Assembly (NCBI GenBank): GCA_963807065.1
Contig: CAWDZQ010000004.1
Coordinates: 248,001-312,000 of the forward strand
Direction: 5' to 3'
Origin: CAWAND01 sp963807065
GTDB lineage: Bacteria; Chloroflexota; Anaerolineae; Anaerolineales; E44-bin32
DNA: 64,000 nucleotides
The notes beneath the pieces were generated by a model that was given only the letters and a program-made list of their open reading frames with translations, ran no database searches and was not told the DNA's origin. The translations under genes and the position numbers were made by a program. Positions 32,782-41,597 of the stretch are shown piece after piece (positions within the stretch are counted from its first letter, which is position 1; each line of letters begins with the position of its first letter).

Positions 32782-34875
32782 CTAGCTTGCCCCGAAGAGC
32801 ATGAAGGCTAGGATGGCCACGATGCCCAGCAGAATGGCTAATGCGTAGTTTCGGATAAAGCCTGTTTGGAGTCTTGAAAGGCGTTGTGCTGCGCCTTTCG
32901 CCAGATCGCCGGAGGTGATCATGAAGGAATCGACGAACGATAGGTCAACGAGCATCCCGAGCAATCCCCGGACCGCCTGTGTCCCCCGGCGCATGCCGAT
33001 CTGATCGAGCCAGCCCGTCCAGAACTTGTTACCAGCGATTTGAGCGTCCTCCCCCACCACCATTAAGCTGGCCAGCCCCTCGTAGCCCCGCACCACCGTG
33101 GCGGCATACAGGTCATCGACCCACCACTTGCGTGACAAGGCGGTGAACAACCCACCCAATGATGATCGCAGGGGATCCTGAACGCCCTCGGCGAGTGGTT
33201 TCCTGCCGTAGATCCACCAGGCCAAGGCCAGGGCCACAAGGGCGATGGCGGTGGAAATCCCGGCGACTTGGACGTCGAAACCAGAGATCTCGATCTCGGA
33301 GATGGTCAGCTTCAACCATTCTCCCAGAGCATGCCCGCCGGGGAAATTCAACGCCCCGCCAACCGCGGCCAGCAGAGCCAAGCCGACCAGAGGCAGAGTC
33401 ATGACCGGCGGGTTTTCCTTGGCGCCCTTTGCTGACTCGGTCCTAGGCTGGCCGCCGAACACAAGGAACAGTTGGCGTCCAATGTAGAAGGCCGTCAAGA
33501 AGGCGGCTGCCGCCAGGAGCGCGTAGACGATGACATTGGCATGCAGTGCGTCGAGCAGAATCTCATCTTTGGAGAAGAACCCAGACAGCGGTGGCACGCC
33601 CGCCAGTGAGAGGCCGGCGATCAAATAGACCCAGAATGTGGTCTTCATCCGCGTCCTGAGCCCTCCCATGTTCCGCATGTCTTGCGGGTCAAACGGCTGG
33701 TCGTGTCCGTGTTCCGCATGGGAGGCTTCGTGTGCGTGCTCGACGCCCTGAATCACTGAGCCGGCTCCAAGGAACAGCAGCGCCTTGAAGAAGGCATGCG
33801 TTACCAGATGGAACAGGCCGGCGACGTAGCCGCCCAGGCCAACGGCCGCCAACATGAAACCCAGCTGGCTGATGGTTGAATACGCCAGCACTTTCTTGAT
33901 GTCGAACTGGGCCACGGCGATGGTCGCCGAGAACAGGGCCGTGAGTGCGCCGATGTAAGCCGCCGTATTGGAGCTCACCGGGGCAAGCGCAAACAGGACG
34001 TGATTTCTAGCCACAAGGTAGATTCCGGCAGTCACCATCGTGGCTGCGTGGATCAATGCCGACACCGGCGTTGGGCCAGCCATGGCATCCGGGAGCCACA
34101 CAAACAAAGGGAGCTGGGCCGACTTTCCCGCCACACCCAAGAGAAGAAGCAGGGTGATAAGGGTCGCCGGCCCGACGGCAGCCGAGCCCATCGATTCGGC
34201 CTGATGGAAGACGGTATCGAAATGAAGGCTTCCAAAGGTCCAGAAGGTGACAAACATCGCCAGCAGGAAACCGACGTCGCCTATCCGGTTGACCACGAAG
34301 GCCTTCTTGCCAGCAACGGCGTTGCCCAGGCCCTCAAGCCCGCCTTCAAACCAGAAGCTGATCAGCAGATAGGAGCACAGCCCCACCCCTTCCCAACCGA
34401 CGAACATCATCAGGTAGCTGTCCGCCGTCACCAGCACCATCATCAGAGCCACAAACAAGTTGAAGTAGACGAAGAAGCGGCGGTATCTGTGGGGGTCTCC
34501 CTTAAAACGCACGTCCGCGTGCATGTAGCCGATGGCGTAGACGTGGATCAAGGCGCTCACTCCGCTTACCATCAGCATCATCATCACAGAGAGGCTGTCG
34601 ACCTTTAGCGCCCACGGCACGCTTAGGCTGCCCACCGAAATCCACGTGGCCACCACAACTTCGCGCCCGGCCGGTTCTGCCTGGACCGCCAGGAACTGCA
34701 GCACCGCCACGACGAAGGCCATCCCGACGGCCGCGCTGGCGATCCACCCCACCAGCCGCTCCGGGATCTTGCTCCCAATCAAGAGGTTGACGATCAAGCC
34801 GAGGATCGGGAATCCGATCACCCATGGGGCCAAACCGAACCAGCCGACGGCGCCTGCAAGTTGACCTATGAGCAT
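32782..34875 (-). CDS. nuoL: NADH-quinone oxidoreductase subunit L
   Basis: The distal proton-pumping subunit, with its long lateral helix. It has 697 residues. Recognisable parts are the N-terminal Oxidored_q1_N region, FVGWEGVGLCSYLLISFWFE near residue 152, KSAQLPLFVWLPDAMAGPTPVS near residue 247, KKVLAYSTISQLGFMLAA near residue 325, and a C-terminal amphipathic stretch ending in a final helix. A His/Glu-rich loop (EHAHEASHAEHGHDQPFD) near residues 384-401 is unusual and lies between helices. It is separated from nuoM by 70 bp. Confidence 0.97.
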   Translation of the reverse strand: MLIGQLAGAVGWFGLAPWVIGFPILGLIVNLLIGSKIPERLVGWIASAAVGMAFVVAVLQFLAVQAEPAGREVVVATWISVGSLSVPWALKVDSLSVMMMLMVSGVSALIHVYAIGYMHADVRFKGDPHRYRRFFVYFNLFVALMMVLVTADSYLMMFVGWEGVGLCSYLLISFWFEGGLEGLGNAVAGKKAFVVNRIGDVGFLLAMFVTFWTFGSLHFDTVFHQAESMGSAAVGPATLITLLLLLGVAGKSAQLPLFVWLPDAMAGPTPVSALIHAATMVTAGIYLVARNHVLFALAPVSSNTAAYIGALTALFSATIAVAQFDIKKVLAYSTISQLGFMLAAVGLGGYVAGLFHLVTHAFFKALLFLGAGSVIQGVEHAHEASHAEHGHDQPFDPQDMRNMGGLRTRMKTTFWVYLIAGLSLAGVPPLSGFFSKDEILLDALHANVIVYALLAAAAFLTAFYIGRQLFLVFGGQPRTESAKGAKENPPVMTLPLVGLALLAAVGGALNFPGGHALGEWLKLTISEIEISGFDVQVAGISTAIALVALALAWWIYGRKPLAEGVQDPLRSSLGGLFTALSRKWWVDDLYAATVVRGYEGLASLMVVGEDAQIAGNKFWTGWLDQIGMRRGTQAVRGLLGMLVDLSFVDSFMITSGDLAKGAAQRLSRLQTGFIRNYALAILLGIVAILAFMLFGAS

Positions 34876-34894
34876 GAACTACTCCGTATCGGCC

Positions 34895-35200
34895 TCATCC
34901 GCGCATTGAGCTGATCTCATCGATGTCGATGGTGCCGCGAGACCGATAGATGGCGACGATCAGGGCCAGGCCCACAGCCACCTCGGCTGCCGCCACCGCA
35001 ATCACAAAGAAGACGAATATCTGCCCCTCCATTGAGCCCGCTTCCCGGGCGAACGCGATGAAGGCTAAGTTCGCAGCGTTGAGCATCAATTCGATGGACA
35101 TGAAAATCACAATAACGTTCCGGCGGACCAGGACTCCGGTTACCCCAAGCGCAAACAAGACAGCCGAAAGGCCGATCACATACACCGTGGGCACGTTCAC
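34895..35200 (-). CDS. nuoK: NADH-quinone oxidoreductase subunit K
   Basis: Small membrane subunit of the proton-transfer path. It has 101 residues and three helices. The conserved Glu pair is in FMSIELMLNAANLAFIAF near residue 38 and in AAAEVAVGLALIVAIYR near residue 75. The GTG start overlaps the nuoJ stop as GTGA. Confidence 0.96.
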   Translation of the reverse strand: MNVPTVYVIGLSAVLFALGVTGVLVRRNVIVIFMSIELMLNAANLAFIAFAREAGSMEGQIFVFFVIAVAAAEVAVGLALIVAIYRSRGTIDIDEISSMRG

Positions 35201-35721
35201 TCGGAGCTCCTTCGCTTGAAGGTAGACAGAAAGATGGCCCCGACCATCGCCACCAAAAGCAGAACGGAGGTGACTTCAAACGGCACCAGGTACTGGTTAA
35301 ACAACACCCGTCCCACCTCGGCGGGGCTCCCAAAGCCCGACTGGAGCGGCTCAAGCAATGCGCGGCCGACGCCCTGCTTGTTGACCACGGCATACACCAG
35401 AGTCCCCGCCAGGATCACTGCCAGAAGCACAGATGACGGGGCCTGCCACCTGAGCTTGGACATCGTCCTTGTCTTCTCCAGCCCGAGCAGCATGATCACG
35501 AACAGGAACAGGACCATGATGGCCCCGGCATAGACTGTAATCTGGATCAGGGCGATAAACGGCGCATGGAGCAAGAGGAACAGCACCGCAATCACCAAAA
35601 AGTTGAGCACCAGAAACAAAGCCGAGTACACGGCATGACGGCTGGCGAGGGTCATGACGGCGGACGCAATGGCCAGCACAGCCAAGAGACCGAACACGAT
35701 CAGATCAGGCGTCGGGGTCAT
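35197..35721 (-). CDS. nuoJ: NADH-quinone oxidoreductase subunit J
   Basis: Membrane subunit with five helices. It has 174 residues. The hallmark ALIQITVYAGAIMVLFLFVIMLLG near residues 55-78 contains the pi-bulge helix that couples quinone reduction to proton pumping. It is translationally coupled to nuoK by a GTGA overlap and follows nuoI after 64 bp. Confidence 0.95.
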   Translation of the reverse strand: MTPTPDLIVFGLLAVLAIASAVMTLASRHAVYSALFLVLNFLVIAVLFLLLHAPFIALIQITVYAGAIMVLFLFVIMLLGLEKTRTMSKLRWQAPSSVLLAVILAGTLVYAVVNKQGVGRALLEPLQSGFGSPAEVGRVLFNQYLVPFEVTSVLLLVAMVGAIFLSTFKRRSSE

Positions 35722-35785
35722 TCTGGACCTTCTCCTTGGACCGCCCTACGCCCGCCACACGATGACCCCCATCGGATTCGCGTGC

Positions 35786-36289
35786 TCATTTCGGATTCTC
35801 CATCTCGGGGATCGGCTTATCGAACATGCCCGGTTCGGTAATCTGGGGGGTCGGCTGCCCCCCGTCTGGCACCGGCTGAAGCAACCTTTCCTTGGTGTAG
35901 ATCGCGTCCCTTCGCCTGGTGAAAGACAGCTCGTAATTGTGCTCCAGTACGATGGCTTCCGTCGGGCAGGCGTCCTCGCAATAGCCACAGAAAATGCACC
36001 GCAGCATGTTGATTTCGTAGGTGCTTGCGTATCGCTCCCCAGGTGAGAAGCGCGCCTGGTCGGTGTTCTCCGAGGCTTCAACGAAGATGGCGTCCGCCGG
36101 ACAGGCGGCCGCGCACAGAGAGCAGCCGATGCATTTCTCCAGGCCATTGGCATAGCGCTTGAGCTCATGCCGACCCTTGAAGCGTTCCCGGACGGGTCGT
36201 CTAATCTCCGGGTACTGGAACGTCACCGGAGGCGCTAACATGTTCCAAAGCGTGGTCCACATGCCGCGAAGGATTTCAAGAGGGTTCAC
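35786..36289 (-). CDS. nuoI: NADH-quinone oxidoreductase subunit I
   Basis: Peripheral-arm ferredoxin-like subunit holding clusters N6a and N6b. It has 167 residues. Two full motifs are present: CIGCSLCAAACP near residues 53-64 and CIFCGYCEDACP near residues 97-108. GTG 36289 is chosen as start because it overlaps the nuoH stop as GTGA, matching the coupling style of this operon. The longer frame to 36370 lies within nuoH. Confidence 0.95.
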   Translation of the reverse strand: MNPLEILRGMWTTLWNMLAPPVTFQYPEIRRPVRERFKGRHELKRYANGLEKCIGCSLCAAACPADAIFVEASENTDQARFSPGERYASTYEINMLRCIFCGYCEDACPTEAIVLEHNYELSFTRRRDAIYTKERLLQPVPDGGQPTPQITEPGMFDKPIPEMENPK

Positions 36290-37308
36290 GAGCCTATACC
36301 TCCCCGAACCACAACGTAGATGGCTGTGACTATCACATTCAGGAGAGATACCGGCAGCAGGATCTTCCAACCCAAAGCCATCAGGCGATCGTAGCGCAGG
36401 CGCGGCAGGGTACCCCGTATCCAGATCATGATGAACAGCAAGACGACGATCTTGATCAGGAAATAGACCGGACCAAGAATTGGAAACTGGGAGACGTACG
36501 GTCCCCAGTAGCCTCCGAAGAAGAAGGCCACGGTGATGCCGCTCACAGCGATCATCTTGATGTACTCAGCCATGAAAAACAGGGCAAACTTCATGCCCGA
36601 GTACTCTACGTGATACCCGGCAACCAGCTCTTGCTCTGCTTCCGGCTCATCAAACGGCGCTCGATTGATCTCAGCCATGAAGGCGATGAAAAGCACGAGC
36701 AGGGCCAACGGCTGCCGGAACACATACCAATCCCAGAGGTTCTGCTGGGCAGCCACTATGGCGGCCAGACTCATCGAATTGGCCAGGAGTATCGGCACCA
36801 CGAAGGACAAACCGAGCGCCAGTTCGTAGCTCACCATCTGCGCCGCCGACCTGAGACCCCCGAGGAGCGCATACTTGTTACCCGAAGACCATCCTGCCAG
36901 GGTGATGCCGTAGACGGCAATCGAACTCACCGCCAGGATGTACAGCGCGCCTACGTTGACATCGTCGGCGACACCCAGCCGAACAGTCAGGCCAAAGAGA
37001 CTAACCGGCGGTCCGAACGGCACCACGGCCATGATGATCAGTGCCGGTATCACAGTCAGCACCGGGGCCACGATGAACAACACCTTGTCCGCCCTGGCCG
37101 GGATCAGCTCCTCTTTGAAGATCAGCTTGACACCGTCGGCCACTGGCTGGAGCAGACCCCATGGGCCGACTCGGTTGGGCCCGATGCGCGACTGAATGCG
37201 TGCCAGTGCCCGTCGCTCGAAGAGCGTCAAATAGGCAAAGCCGGTGACCAAGATGGCGATCAGCAAAATGGACTTAACAACGGCCTCGATGACAAGTATC
37301 CAGGTCAT
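36286..37308 (-). CDS. nuoH: NADH-quinone oxidoreductase subunit H
   Basis: Membrane subunit that forms much of the quinone site and links the two arms. It has 340 residues and eight helices. Signatures are FERRALARIQSRIGPNRVGPWGLLQPVADGVKL split near residues 30-61 and FIAFMAEINRAPFDEPEAEQELVAGYHVEYSGM near residues 208-240, which carry the Glu residues of the E-channel. Its start overlaps the nuoG stop by four bases. Confidence 0.97.
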   Translation of the reverse strand: MTWILVIEAVVKSILLIAILVTGFAYLTLFERRALARIQSRIGPNRVGPWGLLQPVADGVKLIFKEELIPARADKVLFIVAPVLTVIPALIIMAVVPFGPPVSLFGLTVRLGVADDVNVGALYILAVSSIAVYGITLAGWSSGNKYALLGGLRSAAQMVSYELALGLSFVVPILLANSMSLAAIVAAQQNLWDWYVFRQPLALLVLFIAFMAEINRAPFDEPEAEQELVAGYHVEYSGMKFALFFMAEYIKMIAVSGITVAFFFGGYWGPYVSQFPILGPVYFLIKIVVLLFIMIWIRGTLPRLRYDRLMALGWKILLPVSLLNVIVTAIYVVVRGGIGS

Positions 37309-39818
37309 TCGATCGGCTTCTCTCGCGCAGACTGGATCTTGACCAGCCTCGGCTCGACGGCGGGCACACCGACCGATCGAGGGAGCAGCGCCGCCCCATC
37401 TGGGACCGAGGGATGGACCACTACTTCGATCCTGTGAACGCTTCCGTTCATCTCGACCACAGCCTCGGCTCCAGCCTGTAGGCCAAGCCGAGAAGCGTCG
37501 GCGGGATTGATTTCCAGATGCCGTGTCTGAAGGCGATTGCCCAACATGGCAGAAGGCACAACCGTGGTGCCGCGATCAAGCAGACGATCTACTGGGACAA
37601 GCAGGATCTGATGGTCGGCGGGCGTCATCTTAGTTGGCTTCCAAGGCGGATGAGGGGGCGTTCCAGCCTTCTGACGATGGACCAACTGGACACCCAACCC
37701 AAGTCGGTTGGCGTAGGACGTGCCGCCGAAATACAAATCATCGCCTCCGACGGGGGGCCATTGCGTCTCAAATTCTGCCAGAGATTGGTAGGCAAGGCCT
37801 TCGTAGGCCGGGATGCTGGCGGCGATCTCAGAAAACAAGGAGGCGGCCGCCCCGGCGTCGAAGGGCACGCCAGCCTGCCGGCCAACCTGACTAATGATCA
37901 GCCAATCCGGCCGTGAATCCCCCAGCGCGGGCAGCGGTTGATAGGCGCGCTGGACACGTCGCTCTCCAGTAGTATAGGTGCCCTCGCGTTCGGCGAACGC
38001 CTGAGCCGGGAGAAACACGTCCGCCTCACGAGCCGTCTCCGTCATGAACAGATCCTGAACGACAACAAAGGATGCCTTGCTCAGCTGTTCTGCCAGTTTG
38101 GGATCGTCACCCACAGGATCGCTCGCCATCAAGTAGACGGCCTTGGCCTCGTCCAACGCGCTGGCCAACCCTTGCGATGCCGGCCTCAAGCCCATGTCCC
38201 ATGCACCCTGGGTGTTGTTGTGGGGCCAGACAGGGATCAAGCCGTTGTTTGGCGTTTGTACATGCCCGGAGTTGATCAACAACGCGGCACATGCTTCGGC
38301 AAGGGCCTGGCTGCCCGCAAGAGGCAGCCCTTCTCGTCCATAAAAAGCCACCAGGTCCTTGGCTGCCGATAGGCTCTTGGCCGCCAATTTCAAATCGCTT
38401 GCAGCACCTTCCGGGGCATCCAGCGCTTCCGCCAGGGCCAGAACTGTCGCCGGTGCCTCGCCGTAACCGCATCTCACCCGCGCAGCGGCAAACCTATCCA
38501 ATCGCGTTTCCCTGGAGTTGACGAGCACGAGCGCCGCGCCGCGCTCACACGCTTGCTTGACTCTCAGCCACCAGATGGGGGCTTCTTCGTGCAAGTCGGA
38601 GGCAACGACAAGGATGGCGTCCCCTTGGCCCAACTCGCGGAGGTTGGTTCCAGGACCAACACCGACCCGCTGAACCCAGTCTCCGCCTCCCATCGAGTCA
38701 GCCAAGAACGTCTTACCCCCTATCCCATCGACCAGCTTCTTGAAGGCGAACAGGTCTTCGTTGCTCACCCTTCCGCCGGCCACGCCCACCAGGCCATCGC
38801 CCGCTTTCTTCACCGCCTTGGCCACTGTCTGCATAGCTTCATCCCAGGTGCTCTCAACCCATTCGCCGTCGCGGCGGATCTTGGGCGAGCTCACACGCTG
38901 GGGGCTTCGAGCGTACTGATGGCCAAACCGACCTTTGTCACAAATCCAGATCTCATTCACGGCTTCATTGTGACGAGGCATCACGCGTTGAATAGAAACT
39001 CGGCCGTCTTGATCCGGTTGGCGGCGTGTGTTCACGGTGAGATTGCAGCCCACGGGGCAGTGGGGGCAGATCGAGCCCGTCTGCTTGAGTTCCCAGGGGC
39101 GGGCCTCGAAACGGAAATCGGCCGTTGTGAGGGCCCCCACCGGGCAAATGTCTGTTGTATTGCCCGAGAAGTACGAGTTAAACCCAGGGTCGGAGTAGGT
39201 CACAATCTGCAAGCTCCGGCCGCGCTGTTCGAATCCAATCACCGGATCCCCGGCGATCTCCTCTTGGAACCGCGTGCACCGTCCGCACTGGATGCAGCGC
39301 TCTCGATCCAGGTAGATCAAATCGCCCAACGGGACATGCTTGGCAAGATGCATCTTTTCGTCGTACAGGAAGCGACTCTTGCCCGAACCGAAATCCATGG
39401 TCAGTTCTTGCAGAGGGCACTCCCCGCCCTTGTCGCAGACGGGGCAGTCTAGCGGGTGGGAGGTGAGCAAGTACTCCACGATCTGCTTCTGGCCCTGAAG
39501 CGCTCTCTCGGACGATGTGCGGACCACCCATCCGTCGCCCACCGGGGTGGTACAGGCGGTTTCGAGCTTGGGGCCGAACTCTATGATGGGTTGGCCCGCT
39601 TCGTCGGTCATCACCTCACCGGTTTGGCGATCTTTTTTGGGCCTGCCGATCTCCACCAGACACATGCGGCACATTCCCACGGGATCAAGCTTGGGGTGAT
39701 AGCAGAAGACGGGGATGTAAATCCCGGCTTGCTTGGCGGCATCGACCAGGAACGTCCCCGCCGGAACGGTCACTTCCAGGCCCTGAATTGTCAGGCTGAC
39801 AGTCTTCTCGGCCATCAT
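37305..39818 (-). CDS. nuoG: NADH-quinone oxidoreductase subunit G
   Basis: Large iron-sulfur subunit of 837 residues. In order it shows the [2Fe-2S] ligands (CYHPKLDPVGMCRMC), the His/Cys cluster motif (HPLDCPVCDKGGECPLQ), a [4Fe-4S] motif (CIQCGRC, later DICPVGAL), then CPHCPVGC with a later ICDKGRF. These last four Cys are the ligands of the extra N7 cluster found in only some bacteria. The rest is a molybdopterin-oxidoreductase-like domain without an evident cofactor ligand. ATG 39818 overlaps the nuoF stop as ATGA. Confidence 0.96.
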   Translation of the reverse strand: MMAEKTVSLTIQGLEVTVPAGTFLVDAAKQAGIYIPVFCYHPKLDPVGMCRMCLVEIGRPKKDRQTGEVMTDEAGQPIIEFGPKLETACTTPVGDGWVVRTSSERALQGQKQIVEYLLTSHPLDCPVCDKGGECPLQELTMDFGSGKSRFLYDEKMHLAKHVPLGDLIYLDRERCIQCGRCTRFQEEIAGDPVIGFEQRGRSLQIVTYSDPGFNSYFSGNTTDICPVGALTTADFRFEARPWELKQTGSICPHCPVGCNLTVNTRRQPDQDGRVSIQRVMPRHNEAVNEIWICDKGRFGHQYARSPQRVSSPKIRRDGEWVESTWDEAMQTVAKAVKKAGDGLVGVAGGRVSNEDLFAFKKLVDGIGGKTFLADSMGGGDWVQRVGVGPGTNLRELGQGDAILVVASDLHEEAPIWWLRVKQACERGAALVLVNSRETRLDRFAAARVRCGYGEAPATVLALAEALDAPEGAASDLKLAAKSLSAAKDLVAFYGREGLPLAGSQALAEACAALLINSGHVQTPNNGLIPVWPHNNTQGAWDMGLRPASQGLASALDEAKAVYLMASDPVGDDPKLAEQLSKASFVVVQDLFMTETAREADVFLPAQAFAEREGTYTTGERRVQRAYQPLPALGDSRPDWLIISQVGRQAGVPFDAGAAASLFSEIAASIPAYEGLAYQSLAEFETQWPPVGGDDLYFGGTSYANRLGLGVQLVHRQKAGTPPHPPWKPTKMTPADHQILLVPVDRLLDRGTTVVPSAMLGNRLQTRHLEINPADASRLGLQAGAEAVVEMNGSVHRIEVVVHPSVPDGAALLPRSVGVPAVEPRLVKIQSAREKPIE

Positions 39819-41065
39819 TGGCTCGCCACTTTGAGATCGAAATCTGTGCGGAACCGCTCGACTCCGGCCATGACGGCCCCGGACGCAAATTCTCCCAAGG
39901 CGCACAGGCATTTTCCTTGAACGCCCTGGGCAACCGAGTCCAGGAGTTCCACATCGTCAGGAGTCGCAACGCCTTGGCGTATGCGTTCCAGGATATGCAG
40001 CATCCAATAAGTTCCCTCTCGACACGGGGTGCATTTGCCGCATGATTCGTGCTTGAAGAAGTTGGCGATCTTGTATTCCACCCATGAGATGTCCACGCTC
40101 TCATCGATGATAATGACGGAGGCCGACCCCAGCTGCGATCCAACTTGCGGCACCGACTCATAATCCATGGTCGTATCGAGCACTTCGTCCGTGGCCATCA
40201 AGATCGGGGCTGAGGCGCCAGCTGGCAAAATGGCCTTGATCTGCTTGCCATCCGGTATCCCGCCGCCATGTTCGAAGATCAACTCTCTGAAGGGCCTGCC
40301 CAGAGGCAGTTCGTAATTGCCCGGCCGAGCGACCTGCCCAGATAGGCAGAAGACCTTGGTTCCCGGGCTCTTTTCGGTTCCGAAACTGCGGAACCAATCC
40401 GACCCGCGGGCGATGATCAACGGCACGTTGGTCAGCGTTTCCACGTTGTTGATCACCGTCGGCGCACCGAATAAGCCGTTCACCGTCGGGAACGGCGGGC
40501 GTAAGCGAGGCATGCCCAGCTTGCCTTCCAACGACTCCAAGAGCGCACTCTCTTCGCCACAAATGTAAGCGCCGGCGCCCAGATGGACGTGCAAGTCAAG
40601 ATCAAAATTCGTCCCAAACAAACCCTTGCCCAGCAAGTTCCGATCGTAGAGCTGGTGGATATGTTCTTCCATCCGGGCTGCGTTGTCCCAGAATTCGCCG
40701 CGCATGTAAATGTAGGCATGGTTCGCCTCGGCGGCATAGCAGCAGATGGCCACACCCTCCAGGAACTGGAAGGGATTGCGTTCCATAATCTCCCGGTCTT
40801 TGAACGTCCCTGGTTCGGATTCGTCGGCGTTGACGGCCACATAGCGAGGCTTGGCTTTGCCCAGAAAACTCCATTTCAATCCGGTGGGGAAACCGGCGCC
40901 CCCGCGCCCTCGCAGGCCGGAGGATTTGACGACGTCGATGACCTCTTGAGGGGATTTGTTCTTGACCACATCTGTGAAAAACTCAAAACCGCCGTGCTTG
41001 AGATAGATCTCCAACTGATCGATATCTGCAATATCGCGATGGCGCAGGACGATGTGCTCATCCAT
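39815..41065 (-). CDS. nuoF: NADH-quinone oxidoreductase subunit F
   Basis: The NADH- and FMN-binding subunit. It has 416 residues. GRGGAGFPTGLKW near residues 52-64 and GAGAYICGEESALLES near residues 161-176 bind FMN and NADH. ESCGKCTPCREG near residue 336, with a later Cys in GKCLCALG, binds cluster N3. The longer frame upstream overlaps nuoE; ATG 41065 overlaps it by only 8 bp and begins at the normal place. Confidence 0.97.
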   Translation of the reverse strand: MDEHIVLRHRDIADIDQLEIYLKHGGFEFFTDVVKNKSPQEVIDVVKSSGLRGRGGAGFPTGLKWSFLGKAKPRYVAVNADESEPGTFKDREIMERNPFQFLEGVAICCYAAEANHAYIYMRGEFWDNAARMEEHIHQLYDRNLLGKGLFGTNFDLDLHVHLGAGAYICGEESALLESLEGKLGMPRLRPPFPTVNGLFGAPTVINNVETLTNVPLIIARGSDWFRSFGTEKSPGTKVFCLSGQVARPGNYELPLGRPFRELIFEHGGGIPDGKQIKAILPAGASAPILMATDEVLDTTMDYESVPQVGSQLGSASVIIIDESVDISWVEYKIANFFKHESCGKCTPCREGTYWMLHILERIRQGVATPDDVELLDSVAQGVQGKCLCALGEFASGAVMAGVERFRTDFDLKVASQ

Positions 41066-41564
41066 CGGTCGCCTGCTTTCGCAAGCTTTCGATGATCTCC
41101 ATCGCGGATTCGACAGTCTGGTGTTCATGATAGTGAATTCCTTCACTATCTTGAACTTGGAACATCGGGGCGCGATCGCAGCCGGCCAAGCACATCACCG
41201 CCTCAATCGTCACGGCACCATCCTCGCTGGTCCCACCTAGCCGCACGCCGACGTTTGCACACAGGGCTTCGGCGAAGGTCTCGGCGCCGCGCAGCGCACA
41301 GGGAAGGTCGGTGCAGATCTGGACCCGTGATCGCCCACCGGGTTCATCATGAAAGAGTGTGTAAAACCGGATAAGTTTGCCCACTTCGGTGGGGTCCAGA
41401 TCCAAGATACCCGCCACCTCGCTCACAGCCTGCCTAGAGAGGTGGCCGTATTCGTGCTGCGCCAAGTACAACAAGGGCATAATGGCCGCCCTGCGGTGTC
41501 CATCCGGATACCTGGCCAGAATCCCGTCGATTCGTTCGCGATACTTTTCCGCCAGCAAGAGCAT
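41058..41564 (-). CDS. nuoE: NADH-quinone oxidoreductase subunit E
   Basis: Thioredoxin-fold subunit with [2Fe-2S] cluster N1a. It has 168 residues. The four ligands are in CTDLPC (CX4C, near residues 85-90) and CLAGC (CX3C, near residues 125-129). An N-terminal helical bundle (PLLYLAQHEYGHLS) is typical. It sits between nuoD and nuoF. Confidence 0.96.
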   Translation of the reverse strand: MLLLAEKYRERIDGILARYPDGHRRAAIMPLLYLAQHEYGHLSRQAVSEVAGILDLDPTEVGKLIRFYTLFHDEPGGRSRVQICTDLPCALRGAETFAEALCANVGVRLGGTSEDGAVTIEAVMCLAGCDRAPMFQVQDSEGIHYHEHQTVESAMEIIESLRKQATDG

Positions 41565-41597
41565 TACTCCTGTGCGCGTGAAATCTGGTCTTGCGGG

